Of a stretch of 64,000 nucleotides of DNA, positions 31,357 through 42,169 are shown one piece after another (within the stretch, counting starts at the first letter, position 1; each line of letters opens with the position of its first letter). The notes under the pieces were generated by a model, which was not told the origin of the DNA, did no database searches, and saw nothing but the letters and a program-made list of their open reading frames with translations. The stretch comes from Neoceratodus forsteri (taxonomy: Eukaryota; Chordata; Ceratodontiformes; Ceratodontidae), in assembly GCA_016271365.2 (NCBI GenBank), contig CM028131.1, positions 283,090,001 to 283,154,000 of the forward strand. Direction: 5' to 3'. The position numbers and the translations under genes are program-made.

Positions 31357-32464
31357 AAATAAATTCCAATATGTGAGTCAGATGATTCTGAGCTGTGAAT
31401 CAGAAGAATCCAGGGGGAGCACTTTGGCTAATTCAGCAATACATGAATTTAAACAGGACTCCCATGGGTTCGGGTCTGGCTACCTACACCCCCAAAAAGA
31501 GTACTGTAACCTGTAATCTCTAATCAAATTCTAGAAAGAAGGTCTCTAAACAACCATAAAAAGGTTAACCCATGGATTCTTCCTTGTTCAGAGTCTGTTA
31601 AATAAGAATTAATCGTAACATATTGTAATATATTATAATTCAAAAACAGTTTGTTGATCTCATTAACATGATCATAAGCAGATATATATAAATCTAAAAG
31701 TCACAAAATTTCAAATCGGACCAAGAAAAGTAGGAGTGGAATACGATAAATATTGATTTGTCATCAAATTTGTGAGTTAAGTTATTTGGACTGGGCCAGG
31801 CAGGGCCTTGCTTTTAGCTTCCTCAGAAACTGTGAAAGACGCTGTAACATTAGTGAATCATGTGAGTTATGTAATGTAAAAATTACATCATCATTTCTTT
31901 CAATTTATCAACATGCAATAACATAGCTTAAAATTCACTATGGAATGTAGCATGCAGAAGAACCGCTATCTAGTTATCACTGTTTTCAAGGGAAATAATA
32001 AGCTACTGACAGATCTATTTTGAGAAGCTACTTCTAGAAATACTGGGTTGCATGCAGTGCAGCTGGCTTCCATTTACCTAGTTTGACACATAATATGCCT
32101 TTTGGACAAGTATTGAGGATAAAAATAAATTGTTGCAGAGAAAAGGAATATAAGGCATGTAAACAAGAGATGATTACAAGGAATACAAGAAGGCATGTTT
32201 AATAAAAGTGATAAAGTGCAAGAAATGTCCAGGAAAAAATTGTTATGACACAGACAATGCAGTGGAGAGACTCAACAGAGAATGGCATTTGGCACTAATT
32301 ACAACTTGAAATTTCAAACTATAAAATATAGTGTTTTGAGACTTGGGTCAAATTTAAAGTCAAACCAATAGGGAGCAACAACTTCTGCTTTAAACCATGG
32401 CTGACAGCAAAAAGAACAAGAAATCTGAAGACATGATTAGTACATTTTATACATCAGAAACCAG
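31357..32464. other. No recognisable gene or element
   Basis: A/T-rich sequence with no long open frame and no similarity to other parts of the window that I can see. It may include the decayed upstream part of the Penelope-like element that follows. Confidence 0.5.
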
Positions 32465-32960
32465 ACATTAGAGAGCAGAGCTCTTGGTTAGGATCATAAC
32501 CCAAAGGTAGTTTTGCAAGTGGTACCTGCGTGCATTGCTCCAGTACCAGCAATGTCAAAAAGATTTATAATCTGAGTAAGAGGGAATATACTGTATACTG
32601 ATACGTGTGAATTCATTGGTTGCTACACAGGGAATGTAACTCATGCAATTTGTTGCCCCTGTGATTTAACCTACTGTCTAATGGGCAAACATCTTGACCT
32701 GTAAAAAGATTTGCAGAACACAAAAGTGCCATTCAGAGATTATCAGACCAGTCTTCCCCAGTAGCAAGGCAATTCCAAGAGGCCAGGCATGGCATTAGCA
32801 AATTAAGGAGGTCGAGAAAAAGTTAAGAAAATAAATTCTGCTGAACAAATTAGAAACAAAACTAGTTAGAAGAGAGATATATTGGATTATGCATTTTAGT
32901 GTTCTAGTTAATGGTATGGAATCAATGAAGACATGAACTGGAGTGAGCTCATACAGTTCC
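32465..32960 (+). pseudogene. Penelope-like element, GIY-YIG endonuclease remnant
   Basis: In one plus frame with stops: PKGSFASGTCVHCSSTSNVK (the CxxC linker of Penelope-like elements). Then come NLLSNGQTS, a stop, PVKRFAEHKSAIQR, and SSPVARQFQEARHGISKLR. A second frame gives KRDILDYAF and WYGINEDMNW, the conserved C-terminal end. The GIY and YIG residues themselves are eroded. In active relatives this endonuclease nicks target DNA for priming. The copy is ancient and truncated, with the reverse transcriptase not found. Confidence 0.78.
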
Positions 32961-33107
32961 TCATCATTATCTTTCTCCCAAAAAACTTCCCCTCCCACCC
33001 ACCTCATATTTAGAAAAATAGAATTTGTCAGCAGAAAAGGATTGCCTGGCCCACCCAGTCTTAAGAAATACAAAATCACACATAACCCCATAATGAAAAG
33101 CATCATT

Positions 33108-33133
33108 TTATATATATATATATATATATATAT
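33108..33133. repeat. TA microsatellite
   Basis: About thirteen TA units precede the hairpin element. Confidence 0.9.
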
Positions 33134-33152
33134 GGATACATGATTGGCAGGA

Positions 33153-33251
33153 GTGTGCTATGGGAAATATTCTCCTCCTGCAGAGTGAGCTCTGTATTCT
33201 CACGAGTGTGCAGCTCATTCTGCAGGAGGGAGAATATTTCCCATAGCACAC
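33153..33251. repeat. Strong hairpin, 40-bp arms
   Basis: The left arm GTGTGCTATGGGAAATATTC (continuing to AGTGAGCTC) pairs with the right arm ending GAATATTTCCCATAGCACAC. There is about one single-base indel and two mismatches, across a 17-nt loop. RNA from either strand would form a near-perfect stem. There is no evidence of transcription. Confidence 0.85.
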
Positions 33252-33529
33252 AATCTGCATATCATGTGTGCTATTTATACAATGGGGTAGGAGCTTAAGA
33301 AGTTTTGTCATGTTTTGCTGTGTCTTTTTTTTTTGTTGTTCTTTGGTAACTAAGTGAGTTTTTAGAGTCACACAGTATGCAAGTGGAGGTTGTGAGAATC
33401 AAACCCAGGTTTGGTCTACTGAATGTACCAAGCTTGTTCAGAGCTCATTACTCTAACTTCTATGTTATACTAGCAGCACTGTTTGTGCATAATCTGCGGG
33501 TGTGTGAGTGTTTCTGAAAGGGCTGGGAT

Positions 33530-33795
33530 TGTTAGAATCACAATGAGAAACAGGTGATTGTGTTTTGCAATGCTAATTGAGTTAGTTGCAGCTTGCACTG
33601 ATAAAGAGAAATTGCTTTGTAAAGGAGTTTCCTTTAGAATTAAGGTTGTTTTGAAGCTGAGATCAGCACAGTAATGGGTAGCAGTGTTAGAAACTATGGG
33701 ACACAGGTATGTGTGTTTTGCAATGCTAACTGAATAAATTGCAGGTTTCAGTGAGACACAGAAACTGATTTCTGAAGCACTTCCATTTAGAATGC
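33530..33795. repeat. Imperfect tandem duplication, about 160-bp period
   Basis: GTTAGAATCACAATGAGAAA...TGTTTTGCAATGCTAA at 33533-33580 recurs diverged at 33688-33730 (GTTAGAAACTATGGGACACA...TGTTTTGCAATGCTAA). A matching downstream CTGATTTCT/TTCC.TTTAGAAT block follows in both. Confidence 0.7.
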
Positions 33796-33896
33796 TAGCT
33801 TTAGTGAGTGAGTGAGTGGTGACATCAGCAGAGTATGGATAAATGGAATATATCTCACTCCAGTGATGTCATCAGCATTTATCTCACTGCAGTGAG

Positions 33897-34260
33897 CATT
33901 TATTTATTTATTTAGAATATCGGACTTACAAACCTTTGCATCATAGACTCATTTCCAAAGGCTCCGTGTCAGTTACAAAGCAAGATGCATTACAATGGTT
34001 ACAGTGTTGACATTTAAACAGATATTAGAGGGTGATGTGGTCTATACAAAATGTTAGCTAAGCAGGGCTGGGGGGGGAAGAAAACACAGTTACATAGGTA
34101 CAAATATATTAGCAACTCAGAGGAGTGTGGCCTATGCAATAGGTTAGCTAAGCATGGTCCCTGTGATAAGGGACTAGTCATAGGCAAAGGAAGACAGTGC
34201 AGTAAGGAGAGATCAAACTTTGCCAAAGCAATATTCATAGGCAGCACGAGTGCTTACAGG
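33897..34260 (-). repeat. LINE 3' end, AAATA-tailed family
   Basis: Read on the minus strand it ends AGCCTTTGGAAATGAGTCTA, TGATGCAAAGG, then TAAATAAATAAATA. The same tail occurs on the plus strand at 51230-51297. A 115-bp internal duplication is visible: GATGTGGTCTATACAAAATGTTAGCTAAGC at 34032-34061 recurs as GTGTGGCCTATGCAATAGGTTAGCTAAGC at 34125-34153. Confidence 0.6.
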
Positions 34261-34295
34261 CTCGGGCTATTGGGGCCCCCGATAGTCTTTTCACT

Positions 34296-35290
34296 GTGGA
34301 AATGGTCAGCTACTGCCCTTTAAGGGGTTTACACCCAGAAGGACTAGTGGTGTTGGCTGACCTATCTAGAGTTGAGGCAGCTTGTGCGATTGACACCAGT
34401 AATGTGGTGGCCACCTATAACAAGGTGGTGTCCAAAGCACTGGATGTCATCGCTCTGGTTCGTATACAACCTAAATCCTTTCACTTGAGATCCCTCTGGA
34501 TTGATGGGGATCTCAAAGCGATAAAGATCAAGGGTCAGAACTTGGAGCGTTACTGGCGGAAGACCTGGCTGGAGGCTGACAAACTGGTCCTGCGTGCCCA
34601 CTACGATGAGTACCAGGAGGCAATCTCCCATAAGAAGACAGAATTCCTGTCCAGGGAGATTGCGGCAGTGAGGAACAGACTTTCTCAGCTTTTTTGAACT
34701 GTGGATAGGCTTCTCCATCCTGCCTGTGTACAGCTGAAGAAGCCCTTTTTATCCACCCTTGTGAAGAGTTTGCTCTGTTCTTCTCTGACAGTGTCATCTG
34801 TCCAGTTGGGGATTCCGTCAGGGAGGCTTACGCCTCGCAGAGGCCGGACTAGTAGGAGCAGAGAAACTCTGCCTGTCTGGAAGGAGTTTAGGCTAGTGGA
34901 GGTGTCTGATGTGACTGGAGTGATCTTAGAGCTGAAGCACACATTTTGCGAACTGGATCCAGCCCCAACGCATTTCTTAATGGGATGTGCCAAGGCTGTT
35001 GGCCTGGTAATCGCCAGGATTCCCAGGTGCTCGATGGTGGAAGGGGGGGGTTCCTAGTGGCTTTGAAAGAAGCACTGGTGAGACCCCTCCTTAAGAAACC
35101 TTCCCTTGACCCAGACATCCTGGCAAATTACCGTCCATTGTCCAACCTGCCTTTTTGAGCAAGGTTGTCAAGAAATTGGTGGCACAACAGCTTGAGGATT
35201 GCCTCATGTCCTTTGACATCTGTGAACCATTTCAGTCGGGTTTTCAGACCAGACTCAGCACAGAAACAGCTCTAGTTATGCTGCATAATG
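34296..35290 (+). pseudogene. L2 ORF2, linker and N-terminal reverse transcriptase
   Basis: It reads EMVSYCPLRGLHPEGLVVLA, KLVLRAHYDEYQEAISHKKT and EFLSREIAAVRNRLSQLF. After a stop comes [20 protein letters not shown] and [10 protein letters not shown]. It continues in another frame as [20 protein letters not shown] and DICEPFQSGFQTRLSTETAL. This is the segment leading into RT motifs 1-2. The L2 identity comes from alignment with 62660-63500. At least three frame changes make it a pseudogene. Confidence 0.85.
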
Positions 35291-36526
35291 ACTGGGTAAC
35301 TAGGCAACTGGACAGGGGCCATGCAGTAGATGTCCTGTATCTGGACTTCAGTAAGGCATTCGACTAGGTGCCGCATGGAAGGCTGGGAAGTAAGTTAGTA
35401 GGCACAGGGGCAGGTGCAAAGCTGGTGAGATGGGTAAGGAACTGGCTTCAGGGAAGGCAACAGAGGGTGGTGGTGGGTGGGGAGCTCTCACACCCAAGGG
35501 TAGTGATGAGCGGTGTTCCACAGAGCTCGGTGCTGGGATCAGTGTTGTTTGAGATATTCATTGCAAACATATCATTGGACATCAAGAGCAAGATCAGTCT
35601 GTTTGCTGATGATACCAAGGTAGGAGCAGTGGCGGATGACCTAGGGGGATTGCTAGGGTTGCAGGATGATCTGGCAAAGCTTGAAACCTGGTCAGACACC
35701 TGGCAACTGGGGTTTAATGCCAAAAAGTGCAAGGTGCTGCATTTTGGGATGATGAACCCAAGGAGGAGTTACCAGCTGGGGGGAGTGCAGCTAGCCCAGA
35801 CAGAGGCGGAGAAGGATCTGGTGGTGCTCATTACAGGGTCAATGAACAACTCAGCACAATGTAGGAAGGCAGATGCAAAGGCCAACAAAATGCTGGGTTG
35901 TATTGCAAGGGGTATATCCTCGAGGAGGGAGGAGGTGATTCTGCCACTGTATAGGTCATTAGTTAGACCACACCTGGAGTACTGCATGCAGTACTGGCGC
36001 CAGTATCTGAAGAGGGACATTAAGTTACTGGAGGCGGTGCAGCGCAGGGTGACAAAGATGATCAAGGGGCTGGGGGACTTATCATATGAGAGGAGGCTGA
36101 GGGAGTTGCACATGTACTCACTAGAGGAGAGGAGGGACGGGGGGACATGATTGAAACCTTTAAGTACATGAAAGGAATAAACAAGACAGGTACAGAGGGG
36201 CTGTTCAAAGTAAGGGAGGGGAGGGACACCAGGGGCCATGATATGAGACTGGAGGGAGGAAGGTTCAGGAGGGAGATGAGGAGACACTTTTTTACAGAGA
36301 GGGTGGTGGCTGGGTGGAATGTGTTACCTGCAGAAGTGGTATCCAGTAGAACAGTGGACTGCTTCAAAAGGGGATGGGACAGGACAAGGGGGGAGGGTCA
36401 ATGAAGGGGAAGGGTGGAAGGAAGGGGCAGCTGCAGAATAAGGGGTGCTAGCTGCACTTTCGAGCAGACTTGATAGACCTCTAGGCTTTTATCTGCTGGC
36501 GAATTTTGTATGTTCGTATGTTCGTA
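35290..36526 (+). mobile_element. CR1-clade LINE nested in the L2
   Basis: Starting inside the CR1 reverse transcriptase (VDVLYLDFSKAFD, a stop, then VPHGRLGSKL), it runs through RNWLQGRQQRVVVGGELSHP and SGVPQSSVLGSVLFEIFIAN. SLFADDTKVGA carries the ADD catalytic box, and LVRPHLEYCMQYWRQYLKRD and AVQRRVTKMIKGLGDLSYER follow. A frame of 260 codons (35368-36150) is nearly complete to the CR1 C-terminus, which continues at 36147-36404. The 3' end is a tandem octamer tail, GTATGTTCGTATGTTCG (36506-36524). This is one of the best-preserved CR1 copies here. Confidence 0.92.
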
Positions 36527-37660
36527 CTCAGGGCTAGAGACAGAGGAGACAGGTCAGTTCATTTGATACTGTGGACCATGTTGTGCTTCTTGATCGGCTC
36601 TGTGAGTTTTGTGGACTCGCCAGCGCTGTCATCAGATGGTTTAAATCCTTTCTGTCTGATAGGGTGCAGCAGGTAGTAATGGGGAATTTCTCCTCCTCCC
36701 CAATATCTTTGCCTTGTGGAGTTCCACAGGGCTCGATCTTGTCGCTGATGCTGTTTGTAGTGTACATGCTGCCCTTGGGTGAGATCATTCGGCAATACAG
36801 CGTGGAGTTTCACTGCTATGCAGACGACACCCAGCTGTATTTGTCATTTGCTCCCAGAACATCTGGCGCTGTTGACGTGCTTAACATCTGTCTGGCTAAA
36901 ATCAATGACTGGATGGCTTTCAGCTGGTTGAGACTAAATCCGGATAAGACAGAGGTGCTAGTGATCGTGCCGGATCGCTGATGTGATGGGTTGCAACCTG
37001 GAGCAGACACAGGTCTTTTCCTGGGGTCTGCTCCGTTGGTGGCTTCCCCGAGGGTGCGTAATCTAGGTGTGATCCTGGACAGTAACCTGACCTTTGAAGA
37101 TCAGGTATCATCTGTAGTTAAGAGTGGTTTTTACCACTTATGGAACGTTGCCAGGATCAAGCCCTCATTCCGTCTAAGGATCTGCCGACCCTGGTATATG
37201 TCTTTGTTACCTCAAAGCTCGACTACTGTAATGCTTTGTACTTCAGGGCCATGGGAGGGATTTTCTGCAGGCTATAGCTTGTTTACAATGTGGTGGCCCG
37301 GGTTGCTGATGGGCCTTCCCAGGTCCTGCCATATGACCCTGGTCCTGCATGCTCTGCACTGGCTACCAGTCAGGTAGAGGGTGCTTTTCAAGGTGGGCTT
37401 GCTCACCTATAAGGCCCTATATGGACTGGGTCCTGGCTACCTATCAGAGCTCCTGACACCTGCGACCTCTGCTTGCTCCCTCTGCCCTTCTTTGAGAGGC
37501 CTCCTGGATGTTCCCAGTGTTTGACTCAAGACATCTGGTGATCGAGCTTTCAGTGCCTATGGGCCGACCCTGTGGAACGTGCTTCCACCTGCAGTCCGGG
37601 AGGCTCCCACGATTGGTGTCTTCAAGCATAGGCTAAAAAGCCCACCTTTTCAGCCTGGCA
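36527..37660 (+). pseudogene. L2 ORF2, reverse transcriptase palm to C-terminus
   Basis: The L2 resumes with FDTVDHVVLLDRLCEFCGLA and SLPCGVPQGSILSLMLFVVY. FHCYADDTQLYLSFAP carries the YADD box, and DWMAFSWLRLNPDKTEVLVI follows. After a stop near 36980 it continues as RVRNLGVILDSNLTFEDQVS, ALHWLPVR, LLTYKALYGLGPGYLSELL, then LWNVLPPAVREAPTIGVFKH. These are the conserved C-terminal blocks of L2. Confidence 0.9.
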
Positions 37661-37822
37661 TTTACAGAATAATTTTGTACCCAATCCGTTTCATTATTAT
37701 AGTCAATCTCAACAAATGGAACTCTGATTTTTACCTGTTCGTGCAGTCTTTAGATTTTAACTGTCTTTTTACTCTGTTATGTTTCTTTAGGCACCCAGAG
37801 CCTCAGAGAATGGGTGCCTTAA

Positions 37823-37915
37823 AAATAAAACTTGCCTTGCCTTCAGCAGGGAGACTGGCTAGCCTCCCTAGACCACAAGGACCTCTACTTTCACATTCCA
37901 ATAAGGCAGTCCCAT
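37823..37915 (+). pseudogene. DIRS reverse transcriptase scrap
   Basis: About 90 bp encodes LQQGDWLASLDHKDLYFHIP followed by IRQSH. This is nearly the same as DIRS B RPEDWLASLDLKDAYFHIPI near 21477-21535. It contains the first catalytic Asp motif only. It lies between the L2 3' end and the solo LTR, with no terminal repeat. Confidence 0.82.
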
Positions 37916-37972
37916 TTATCTCACTTCTGTGAGAATATCTCCATTTATTCCACTGGAATAGCTCTCACCCCC

Positions 37973-37974
37973 AT

Positions 37975-38020
<46 letters not shown>
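37973..38020. repeat. TG/TA microsatellite
   Basis: (TG)n followed by (TA)n immediately adjoins the LTR start at 38021. Confidence 0.9.
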
Positions 38021-38024
<4 letters not shown>

Positions 38025-39625
38025 ACCCCCAGGTGGCGCTATCCCAAGGGCTACTACCCCTGCCTGCCTAACTACTAACAGGTTGAGGGTCCTAGGTCCA
38101 ATGGCGGGTGCCTCCACCCAGAGGTCAGGGTTAAGACAGTCAGGAATGACTTGATCACATCCCTCTGGGTCACTGCAATCCCCCTTTCTTCCCACTAGTA
38201 GCCCACACAAGTTACCAACAGTACCTTTGCAATGTGCACTTACCCCCAGGATTGGTTGATCAGCTTGACTCTGGGGACCCCCTGTAAAGTTAGAGGTAGT
38301 AATACAATAACCTTTGTATGGTATTTCACACAGACACTCAGTTTAGGCAGTATACTTTGCAAAATAACCAAATCTGATTTATTTAGGGGGAAATAACAAG
38401 GGCAGGGGGAATCTGGTTAATTAGCTTAATCACTCTACTGTTTCAGAGCACTGTGCACAGGCTACGAGTCACTGTCACTGGGTACCCAGGCAATAAGGGG
38501 CTAGCCAAGTTTGGTGCAGCTGGTTGGGGCCCTGAAGATGAAAAACAACTGTACAATACCCAAATTTGTAATCCGGAGCCGGTAGGTTCAGCTCGTGTAG
38601 CCAGAGAGGGAATCAGATGAACACTTGCAACTCAATAGATCAGTTGGCAGGGAGCTACCCTGATGTCTACTCATGACTCTTGTGGCAGGATACCTTTCAC
38701 ACCGCCCAGGGACACAGGCCTGTGATCAGAACACTCCCCACACATTTATATGCAAAAGAAGGTTACAATACCAGGCAGCTGCTTTATACCCCGACCGCAC
38801 TCACTGCTAACCTGGGAAGTCACAGCGCAGTTTCACTTTTCCTTACAGACCGTGCACGATGAAGCAGATTCTCCAGTCCTCTACAGGGTGAGCCTGGTAG
38901 TTGGCTGCAAAACTGCACAGCCTCTTCTGATAGCAGCACACGGTGGATTCAGTCCGAATCACCTCGGCGAATGAGCCGCCCGACTTTTGGCATTCCACAC
39001 GCGCTTCCCGCGTGAAAACTCAATAGCGCAGAAGCCTGGATCTCCTTTCTCACTCACGGCCACAACGACTCTGCCTTCTTGGCCGTTAGGCAGGAGAATC
39101 ACAACGGGCGCGACCCATCCCAATTGGAAGGTTTCAAATGCCAGTCTTCCACACTGTCCCCTATTGGTGCGAAAAGGTGCCACGCTCCTGGACTTCACTT
39201 CCCAGAATCACTGGACACACTCCCCATTGGCAGCCGGCTCCCGAGAGAGTCCTAGTCCTGGTTAGCTGCTCAATACTCCATTTTAAGCGCCCCTCCCTCC
39301 CGATTGGATTCAAGTGGCAGTTCTGATCCAAAATGGAGGGGCACAACACACAAAGTCCCAGCTGCAAGAGAAGCAGGTTAGACAAAGTACATTTTCCACT
39401 ACCAAGTCTACATATATTACATCAGTAAGTACAGCCCAAGGAAGTGCCTGCTTTGCCTGCTTAGCGACGTCAAAACGGGGCTCATTATCAGCGGCTCGAG
39501 TGGGACTCGAGCAGGAGAACATACGGTCCCCCCCTTTTGCAGACCAATTGGGTCTGCGAGCTGGCAGCTCCTAAAGAAACAGTACTAGAGGTGTTTAGAA
39601 ACCCCCCATTTGCAAGGGGGTTACA
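38021..39625 (-). repeat. Solo LTR of a third Gypsy family member
   Basis: The termini TGTAACCCCCAGG and AAGGGGGTTACA, and the internal order, match the LTRs of Gypsy A and B: GGGCTACTACCCCTGCCTGC, then CAGGGAGCTACCCTGAT near 38650. No gag or pol lies beside it, so it probably arose by LTR-LTR recombination. Flanks are TATACA left and TACATA right, too repetitive to call a target duplication. Confidence 0.87.
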
Positions 39626-40369
39626 TACATATACATACATATTCAGCCTTTTAACTTTTAAAAGGAAACAAATCATTCATAGCTTACTTCATTTACACAT
39701 CTACACTACCACTAGACAGTATACTTTTCCACCTGCCTAAAAGGACTGGTAGCAATCAACAAAAACTTAAAAATCAACAGTATTTTTATTTTAAAAGTGA
39801 ATATCTCAGACAACGTCACAACAGGGAGACATCTTGGAGGTTATGGAGAGAGCAGCAGCCTGCAGTCCAGCAATATTACATGGTACAAAATATTTTTTTA
39901 CTGCAATCACTAACAGACTTGCCCTGAAATAACTGATGCAAAGAATTTAACTTTTAATATTTTATATTTAATGTTGTGTTCTGTTAGACTGCTTTTTATG
40001 TTTCAAACCTTGTTTACTGTACCCGACTCGAGCGTCACTCCCTGAAGCCTAATAGTGGGTCTATGTGACATGCAGTTTTATTAGGGCCAACAGAGTTATG
40101 GCTAATTTGGAACGGTATCCTATCCATTTTACTATTATTTGTTGATCTGCCTGTTCATGCCAGATAAATGCCTTACCTCCACAGAATTGTGACTCTCCAG
40201 ATCTCGAACGTGTGGGCAGCTTCAGAGACTGGCGTCCTCTCAAATGATGTGCACCAACCTGCCGATTCATAATGCTGCATTACATTGAGTTGCTTCTTTA
40301 TATACAGGACACTCCCATCCACTTTTTTTTGTGAAAAAAACAGCTAGCTACCATGTATTGTGAATCCCA
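39626..40369. other. No recognisable gene
   Basis: A/T-rich, starting with a short ATACAT repeat at 39621-39645. The small open frames are in low-complexity sequence and match nothing I recognise. Confidence 0.5.
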
Positions 40370-41140
40370 ACAAAAATAAAATATTCTACGGTCTTGTGCG
40401 TTTTAATGGATGGCAGATTTGTGAGCAAGCCACGTGTCCCCCGTAACAGCAGAGTGTGGATTGCCTTAAAATCAGTTGTATTCTGCCCCTCCTCCCCAAC
40501 CTTTTTTTTGTACAGTGCTTGTAATTGAATTTTAAAGCTAAATATTATTTTGCAGTCCAATTTAAAAATAGATTTATGTTTCATTCTCCAGGATACTATT
40601 GCAGGTTATGGCTTGAAGTGGGACCGCAGATTTGCACTGTTCGGTACAGTACCACATAAAAGTGCTGCCAACAGCATAGTTTAGCCCACAGAAAAACTAT
40701 GCCAGTCCAGATCATTTGATGGTTGACACAAATTCATAGCTTAGTTTTTTAAAAGATAACGTTCCTGAGTGAGAAGCTGAAGACTGTGTGTGCACGTTTC
40801 CAGGGACAATAGACTGGACTGAAAGCCATGCTGCCCTCAGTCACATCCGGTTGTAATATTTATTGAAACAAGTTGTACATTTTGTTTAAGTGAATCCCAC
40901 TTTAACGAATACTGAAGTTGATTGAATTAGAAAGTCATATATTAAATTAAAATGTAATTTAAAAAGTAATGCTGACTTTAAACTGCTAGATTTAGATTGC
41001 AAGTTATTGCTGGAGATAAGAATGCAGATGTGCGGCATTCGGTGCTACAGAGCCTAGTATTGTTGCCCACTGCCAAGTTTGCCCCAGAAAAGACTGTTTC
41101 TAGTATATATTCTTGTCTGAATGAAATACATTGATATACA

Positions 41141-41231
<91 letters not shown>

Positions 41232-42140
41232 TTTGTAAACACATGTCCTCTCTGAGGTCAAAGACTGAGGGCACGCATTACCAGGGACAACAGACTGGAC
41301 TCAGAGTTACGTGGTCCACAGTCACCTATGATTTTATTTTTTATTGCCACAAACTGTAAATTTCATTTAAGTGAATCTCTGTTTAATGAATAGTGAAGCT
41401 GATTGAATTCAAAATCCATGTATTATTTTGAAATGTAATTTAAAAATTAATGCTGACTTTACACAGCCAGGTTTAGATCGAAAGTTATTGCTTGAGATAA
41501 GACTGCAGATGCGTGGCGCTCAGTGCTCCAGAACCTATTATTGTTGCCCACTGCTGAATTTGCCCCAGAAAATACTATTTTAATGTATAACCTTGTTGGG
41601 ATGAAATACATTGAGATATAAATATCTATATAGATATATATTTTAAAATAAATATGTCCCTCTCAGGCCAAAGACTGTGGGCGCACATTTCTAGGGACAA
41701 TATACTGGACTCTTGGCCACTTGGTTCACAGTAACCTCCGGTTGTAATATTTCAGTAATTTTAAGCATATTTCCTTTCTGCAAATCCATGCTATGTTGCT
41801 GTTCTGGCCAGTGAATGGCAATTGTAATATTATACTGGCAGAACGAATTTAAAACACAATTGCCAAGTTTAAACCCCCACACTGTATCACAGGTTATGCC
41901 CTACACTTGGACTACAGCTGTTTAGCATTTGGTACATTAAATTATTGAAGCTTTTTCCCCAGCTGAGTTCTCACCCGCAATAATTATCTACAGTATAGAT
42001 CCTTTACAGTTGTGCTTAAATTAATGTTTTTTGGGTTTTCTTTAGTTAAGTTAAGAGGCGGCATTTGAAAGGCTGTGGGTGCATGTTTTAAAGGACAACA
42101 GTGGGCACTCAAAGCCATGCGGTCCACACTAACGCCTGCA
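40370..42140. repeat. Tandem array with about 400-bp monomers, 4-5 diverged copies
   Basis: A marker block of the type AAGACTGTGGGCGCACATTTC..GGGACAA.A.ACTGGACT occurs near 40779, 41261, 41671 and 42068. Spacings are about 400 bp, or 483 where a TA expansion intervenes. Each monomer also carries AAGTTATTGCT.GAGATAAGA.TGCAGATG and CCCACTGC..A.TTTGCCCCAGAAAA. A degenerate first copy may start near 40385. No coding frame is conserved between monomers. Confidence 0.8.
41142..41228. repeat. Long TA microsatellite inside the tandem array
   Basis: About 43 uninterrupted TA units lie inside one 400-bp monomer. The other monomers have only ATATAAATATCTATATAGAT at the same place. The poly-Tyr/Ile frames across it are not coding. 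Confidence 0.95.
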
Positions 42141-42169
42141 CTTAGTAATATAAAAAGTAATCTGGGTAT

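Larger units (their letters stand above)
34265..37815 (+). mobile_element. L2-clade LINE, 5'-truncated, interrupted by a CR1
   Basis: Blocks at 34296-35160 and 36540-37660 belong to one L2 ORF2, interrupted by a nested CR1 at about 35290-36526. The 3' end is at about 37800-37815, where GGGTGCCTTAAAAATAAA closes the element. The endonuclease domain is missing (5' truncation). A second L2 at the right edge of the window aligns with it throughout. Confidence 0.87.

Noticed and set aside
38010..39632. Target-site duplication around the solo LTR
   Set aside because: TATACA and TACATA lie in simple TA/CA repeats, so a match is not informative.
41054..41274. Open frames encoding alternating Tyr-Ile
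   Set aside because: They are translations of the TA microsatellite and have no coding meaning.
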